64,000 nt of DNA from Hofstenia miamia (Eukaryota; Xenacoelomorpha; Acoela): positions 184,792-248,791 of the forward strand of contig SCFE01000095.1 in NCBI GenBank assembly GCA_004352715.1. The letters run 5' to 3'. Positions 58,539 through 64,000 of this stretch are shown here, piece after piece. Position 1 is the stretch's first letter; each line of letters opens with the position of its first letter. The translations under genes and the position numbers were made by a program. A model generated the notes under the pieces. That model was not told the origin of the DNA. It saw nothing but the letters and a program-made list of their open reading frames with translations, and made no database searches.

Positions 58539-59923
58539 TTTATATTTGTGTATAAATCTATCATTTCCCATATGTAACCAAATTCATTGCTGCTATTTGA
58601 TTGTAGGCAAAACTTTTCTCTATTCTGAAAGTTCGATGAGGGAAGGAGTAATCACGAATTTTACGTAAATTATAATCTAAATCACGTATGTTTGGCACAA
58701 AATGACTCAGTGGGTGCTTTTCTTTGTTTTGGATATTTTGTCAAAGTTTAGTACAGCATGAATTTCGTCGATCACTTAGAGATTGACAATTGCTGATACG
58801 ACATGCTGCTTCATAGTTAAAATTCGGAAAAATTATGCACAGAGCACGCTTTTGAATGCGTTCCAAATCCTTTGATTATTCTTTAGTTATTGGGTTGCTT
58901 CAAACGGGTGAACAGTACTCTAGAATAGGGTGCATTAATGATGTGTAGATTTGGAATGGATGTGATGATAGAATACCAAACCTTTTAAGAATTCGGAGGA
59001 AATGCAATCTTTTGGCAGCTTTTTTAACCATGTGTAGAATATTTTCTTCCCATGTGAGATTGTATTGAACTACTAAGTTAAAGTTATGCAAGGGACAAAT
59101 AGTAATTTCTTTTGATTTTATTAGATTAAGTTGCATAAGCGATTTGCTGGCCCAGTTTTTCACTCTGTGAACTAAACATTCAGGTTCTAAAGGAGTATCA
59201 CGCGAGCAAACTTCCTAGACTGTCAGATCGTCCACAAATTTGACTCTGTAGGGTCAAAATCTCATTAAAAAGTTAACAAAAAGTATAAAATGCCAAGGTC
59301 CAATTTTGGTTCCTTGAGGTACTCCAGCATACAACGTATTCCACAATGAAAGTGTTCCGCAATGTAAACTAACTCTTTGCTGACGACCAGATAAGAAGCT
59401 TATGATCCAGTTGCATTTATAGTTGCTAACGTTAATTTCTCTCAGTCTGTTAATTAATATTGGATGACTAACTAAATCAAAAGCCTTTCTGAAGTCAATT
59501 AAAAATATTCGTATGCATTGCCCAGCACTTTCCCATTGCTTATCCACTTATGTGTCATATCAAGGAGTGCATATAGGTTAGAACGACCAGGGATAACTTC
59601 ATATTGTTTGGGATCTAGACTGCTACATATTTTTTCAATAATTTGCTTTTCCAATAAAACCTCTTCTGCTATTTTCGCAAAAGGGTGTGTTATTGAAATT
59701 GGTCGAAGATTTTTTCTTACGTTTTTAACCGGCTTATTTTTCTCTAAACAGGTCACATTAGCACATGTAAAGAGGGAAGCATCATACATTGAAAATGAAT
59801 GATTTTATAAGGCAGATATGGGAAATGCCAGTTCATAACAGTATTTTTTGAGAATCCAGGTGGGAATGGTAATGCCATGAATATCATGACCTGTTCACTT
59901 ATGAATGTTTAATGCTTTCAATT

Positions 59924-60892
59924 TCAGAAAAGTTTGATATTCACTGATAAATACAGGGTTTTGTTTAAAGATGGAATCAACATATCTGATGCAGATATAG
60001 TTTCGTACTCGTTAGTAATTGTAGTAAACTCGTTATTAATGCAATTTGCAAGTGAAAGCTCTTTTTTAGCAGACTCAACGGATATACCACCAACTTTCTT
60101 TATTTGAGCCCACCAATCTTTTGGTTTAGATGATTTAAGATCAGCAACAACACGGTTGTAATAATCGTTGCGAGCAATTTCAAATTTGCGGTTTATAGCA
60201 TTTCTGAGCCTACAATATAAAGAAAATTTCTTTTGTAGGAGGGCGTATTGCCTCTTGTTTATCAATCGGACTATTTCGACAGTTACCCAAAGCTTGTGTC
60301 GTGGATATATTTTTCGCATTTTTACTGGAAATGAGTATTCATAGGCGTTGAACATAAACTTTGAAAAATTTTCCCAATTCTGAGGAAAGGAAACGTTAAC
60401 ATCAGTGAAAAAATTGAAATCACAGCGGGATACTATGTTCCCAAACAATTGTAGATTATATTCCTTTTTCACTCTATAAGATGTCATCGTCGGATTTCCA
60501 CATACATATTTGGATTTTATGTACAAAGATAAATTCTTACATTTACCAATACTGGGCATCGGTTGAGCTGACTTATAGAACTGGGAGAAATTAGGAAAAA
60601 TCTTGTCCAAGGTACGATTTACGTGTGTGTGAGATTTCACCATCTGCCGAAGTTGAAACTCTGCTGAAAGAAAATTTACGTTCGCTCTATTAAAGTCTCC
60701 ACCAATAATAATCATGTAGTTGGAATAAGTATCATCAATCTGATTTGAAACTACACGTAAGTAATTGCGTAGACGATATTCTTCTTCCTTGCACCAATAT
60801 TGATGATGTAATACACCTATAATATACCCATTAATTCCCCTTGGTGACTTTTTAATATTAAGTTTTACCCACAAAGCTTCTATGACAAGCAA
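59924..60892 (-). pseudogene. Endonuclease and connector ORF of the retrotransposon
   Basis: The longest surviving frame of the element, 322 codons. MIIIGGDFNRANVNF (about residues 60-74) is the GDFN motif of apurinic-type endonucleases. The later region where SDH would be expected reads IGKCKNLSLYIKSKYV, so the catalytic His motif seems lost. The second half (RHKLWVTVEIVRLINKRQYA and KSSKPKDWWAQIKKVGG) is the usual linker between endonuclease and RT, with its conserved W-x-x-I/L-K block. Confidence 0.8.
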
Positions 60893-61411
60893 ATCGTCAT
60901 CAATGTTAGGGTGGAAAACACAATATGGAGTAGGTGACTTAATTTGGATTATTACTCCACCAACAACTTTATCAGAAGCATTCTTTGTTCGATAATTTCA
61001 TTCAGTGACGAACCAGGTAGAGTTACAGCTCTATTACAAATCTCATAAGACAAATGTGTTTCAACTATCATTAAGACTTCTGGAAATGTAATGGCAGACA
61101 CTTGGGCATAAATTTCATCAATTTTATATTTAATGGATTGCACATTTGAAAGAAAGACAGAAGGCACTAGTAAATTTTCTAATTGATTACTGTTGCTTTG
61201 ATTATAAGAAGGGCTAATTGATTTGATGATTTCATCAATAGTTTTTTCACTTTCAGTGATATGAGGCTTGTAATATAGTTTAAGTCCTTTGATTTTGAGC
61301 TGTGATTTTTCGAGGCCGTTTAATACCAATTCGTATCCCAATTTCAACAACATGCGTTCTTTGCTAAGTCATCTGGTGTAAGATCATTGCGAATAAATAT
61401 TGAGGTTCCTT

Positions 61412-61648
61412 TCAGTTTATCAGTTGATAATTGAATTTTTCTAATATCCCAGAAACTATGAAATTTGAACGCCGCGGTGTAGTGCGAGATTGAATAAACT
61501 TACCTCTTCGATAACAATCAACAAATTCAAAATCAACACCTAGGTTATATTTAAATAATTCCTTAAGTACATCACGATCAGCATTCAGTTTGTCAATTGG
61601 ATTTGTGTACTCAGATTTTTCATCCAGTCCAGAAACCAATACATTCAA
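61412..61648 (-). pseudogene. ORF1-like fragment of the retrotransposon
   Basis: The 78-residue frame has NVLVSGLDEKSE followed by LKELFKYNLGVDFEFVDCYR and RTTPRRSNFIV, the pattern of the nucleic-acid-binding (RRM-like) part of ORF1 proteins in many non-LTR elements. The N-terminus is missing or in another frame upstream (61650-61900). Confidence 0.6.
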
Positions 61649-61803
61649 TCAAGTATCATCAGTCACACGTGACTGCTGAGGAGCAGTTTGTTGTGGAATC
61701 CGATTTGACATTGTTCTTTCAATCGTTGAGGCTAGCTTTGTATGCTTTTATATCAGTATTCAAGTTACAAGATTCCCAGCTACCCTCTAGGAATGTTAAG
61801 AAG

Positions 61804-61876
61804 CATGGATCACAGGGGTGATCTATCGTTATCGTATACTGTGTGTCGTATGGATCAGACGGGTGATCCATCGTTC
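61804..61876. repeat. Paired GGATCA...TGATCC palindromic repeats
   Basis: Two diverged copies, at 61805-61829 and 61851-61876, share TGGATCA-GGGTGATC-ATCGTT. Each forms a small hairpin, the second with perfect arms TGGATCA/TGATCCA. They lie at the 5' side of the retrotransposon and could be promoter or UTR repeats. Confidence 0.6.
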
Positions 61877-61929
61877 TGAAGGGGTTAAATTTTAACACCA
61901 TAGTATATGACAAGAGAAGTGTCTACATT

Positions 61930-62125
61930 ACTGCAATTAAATCAATCCTTAAGTTTGGTTCTGTATTCTGTCACAAAGACCTACCTTAATCACGTCCTGG
62001 CGAAAAGTGAAGGTAAGCAAAAAATGCTCTTGCAAGTAATGAATTGGTTGAAATTTTGTCCAAGTACTCGAAATAAAGAGTATCTCAAAATTCTTCCCTT
62101 TGTGGCCCTACAACAATTACAGTAG
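61930..62125 (+). repeat. Dispersed repeat, copy 2
   Basis: Diverged match to 37829-37985. It spans an open frame (61907-62125) whose peptide KTYLNHVLAKSEGKQKMLLQ is shared in part with copy 1. Family not recognised. Confidence 0.45.
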
Positions 62126-64000
62126 CTTTTAAACAAACAACGAGTTTACAAACGAACTAGAAAGTTTTACAAGTAGAGAAGAGCATTCGATTTCTACAAA
62201 TGTCTCAAAATAGAAAAATTAGACCTACATTTCTGCTTATAAAGATCTATATTCTAGGATTTTTATGAAATCAAATCACTAATTTTGAAATGTAGAAAAT
62301 TACATGTTAATGGCCCCATTAAATTTAAATGTAGTTTTTACAATTTTAAAAAGTGAAACTTCTTCAAAAAGCACAAAAATGTATAAACATCTAACATTTT
62401 GATTTTATTACTTAAATTGGCTTACTAAATCAAATGCTGGCCTTTAGTGAAAAGTATTTATGGCCCCATTTTGTGCATGATACTGCAAATCATCCGTCGT
62501 GATGACAGTAGGCCTTGATGGTACCCTAGCAGTTAAGACATTTTTCAAATTATGAATTTTGAAAAACGTTGCTCAAAGTGAATTTTAAATATTCCGAACT
62601 ATAAGAAGAGATTAATCAAAATAAATTTATTGCCTCTTTCCATACACTCTTAACTCATTGATCTTATTCAATTTAATGATATGTTGAATTATGACATTGA
62701 TTTTGACATCTTTGGTTGAAAAAAGACTACATCTCCAAAACAAAATACTTTTCTAGAGCAAAATGAATGCTGGAATTTATACATATAAAAATAAAGTTAA
62801 AAGGCAATTAAAGGATTTACTTAGACAACATATATTGATTTAAGTACAATTAGCAATGCTTGTATTCTATACGATGTTAAATATGTGCTGCAAAAAAAAT
62901 ATTTTTGTATGAATTTGCTATACAGCGAAATACTTTTGTTTATTAATCAATAAAGTGTTTTTGGTATTGTATTGTATTGCATGCTACTATTATTTATTTA
63001 TATTTATAAGTTTTCATTGCCTGAAAGCAGTTTTACAACCATTAAAAATTAGACAGAATTATATCATGCTGTTTAGCATACAGTGTATCAAAATGTAATT
63101 GATGACGTTTATATGAATAATGATAGCACATTTTGTAAAAAATACAATCAATAACCACTTGCTTAATGATTACTTCAAGAGTCTTAACCATCAGTATTGA
63201 AATATTCAGAGGAATTCAATTATATCTAACTGATTTTGCTTTTTCAAAAATATAAATATTAAAACTTTTAAACCAAATATGCAATAAAAATTATGGAGTA
63301 TACTCCAAAAACAATTATTGCCAAATTGAAACAAATTGAAACAATCAAGATATAATAAAATGGATATCTGTCAGATACTACAGTTCTGAAAGCAATCAAA
63401 TAATATGTGTGATATATTTATATCATCGATATGAACATCTTTTTTATAAAAGGTAATTACTGCATTCTAGAAACAAGTTTTAATCTTATTTGACTACATC
63501 CCTATTACATGAGGTAGTCTTTTTTATTTGACGAATTTTGAGGATAATTTTTGCTAAGAAAGGCAAACACTTGCAATGCAATTAATCAGGATAGGAGGCT
63601 GCCCAACCTGGCCCATGCTGAAAAAGTGTAGCAAGGCCAAATTTTACATAATTTGGTGGTTGGATGGAGTTGAGACATATGAGCAAGATTAGGAAATCAG
63701 CCTAGTCAACAATACATTAAAAGGAATACATTTGCTTAAAAAATCTCTGTTTTAAATTTGAATTGAGAACAAGCACAACATATACAAAGCAAAAACAGTG
63801 TTTTTAAATCATTTATACATCAAGTTATGACATTTTGTCAGCCGATGCTTTTTATTAAAATTGAGATTTTTCGGTATTTCGTGCGTATCTGATAACGAAA
63901 ATAAGTTGGACCGAGTTAATTCAGAACAAGTTTCGCAAACATTATTTAACTTCCACAGCAACAATCACTTTATTAGATCTTCTGTCATATCAGAATTGAT
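62126..64000. other. Non-coding AT-rich stretch to window end
   Basis: No supported gene, RNA or clear mobile element. Confidence 0.6.

Larger units (their letters stand above)
58600..61660 (-). mobile_element. CR1/L2-like non-LTR retrotransposon, near full length, inactive
   Basis: Order on the minus strand: an ORF1-like piece (61648-61412, MNVLVSGLDEKSEY and VDCYRRGKF). Then the APE-type endonuclease start (61200-61000, SNVQSIKYKIDEIYAQVS and MIVETHLSYEI) and its GGDFNR motif (near 60700). Then the connector, RT (59789-59254: RPISITHPFAKI, motif A FLIDFRKAFDLV, motif B GVPQGTKIGPW) and motif C KFVDDLTV (59225-59245). Last, the C-terminal thumb (59163-58900: MQLNLIKSKE, HFLRILKRFGI, HPILEYCSPV). 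Motif C has in-frame stops on both sides, and other frameshifts break the ORFs. A chicken-repeat/L2-type assignment rests on the DFRKAFD, PQGTKIGPW and FVDD wording typical of that clade. Confidence 0.85.

Noticed and set aside
1-64000. CRISPR arrays, operons, rRNA and bacterial-type features
   Set aside because: No regularly spaced short repeats with unique spacers; the sequence is clearly animal nuclear DNA.

Overview
The window is animal nuclear DNA, AT-rich (I estimate about 70%, not counted), from an invertebrate-like metazoan genome that I cannot name further. The evidence is one Wnt receptor gene of the Frizzled 5/8 class, transposon families typical of animals, long non-coding stretches, many (TA)n microsatellites and seven runs of N. 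Nothing looks prokaryotic: there are no operons, ribosome binding sites, tRNA or rRNA genes, or CRISPR arrays.

Layout. 0.4-3.3 kb holds a decayed THAP/P-element-like transposase with three copies of a GGGGTAC hairpin upstream. 3.88-4.25 kb has a small basic unrecognised ORF on the minus strand. 4.3-13.8 kb is almost featureless. 13.86-15.40 kb is an intact single-exon Frizzled 5/8 gene (511 codons, minus strand) with a compositionally distinct promoter. 16-22 kb is microsatellite-rich non-coding DNA. 22.3-22.9 kb is a probable piggyBac relic. 25.66-26.22 kb is a deleted Tc1-like element with good terminal inverted repeats that keeps only the DNA-binding end of its transposase. 28.0-31.1 kb carries three different Tc1/mariner relics, one a full-length (1.29 kb) mariner inserted in a (TA)n array. 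32.1-34.96 kb is a dead non-LTR retrotransposon split by a Harbinger-like element with a TTA target duplication. 40.9-42.3 kb has two long hairpin (MITE-like) repeats. 47.85-48.56 kb is a hAT element with an exact 8-bp target duplication, abutting a 1,100-bp tandem duplication (48.56-50.76 kb) that appears identical by eye. 52.2-53.0 kb has a small Harbinger-like MITE and another 3' end of the 32-35 kb retrotransposon family. 53.67-53.80 kb is an isolated phospholipid-scramblase-like exon. 55.2-55.9 kb and 58.6-61.7 kb hold two further non-LTR retrotransposons, the second with ORF1, endonuclease and reverse transcriptase remnants.

The only gene for which I would claim function is Frizzled 5/8. 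Almost everything else recognisable is transposon debris from at least six superfamilies (P-like, piggyBac, Tc1/mariner, hAT, PIF/Harbinger-like, non-LTR), all apparently inactive. The most interesting points are structural: the hAT element ending within a base of the tandem duplication, the compound Harbinger insertion, the Tc1 deletion derivative that retains a DNA-binding ORF, and the mariner nested in a TA microsatellite. I did not find a convincing new biochemical system.
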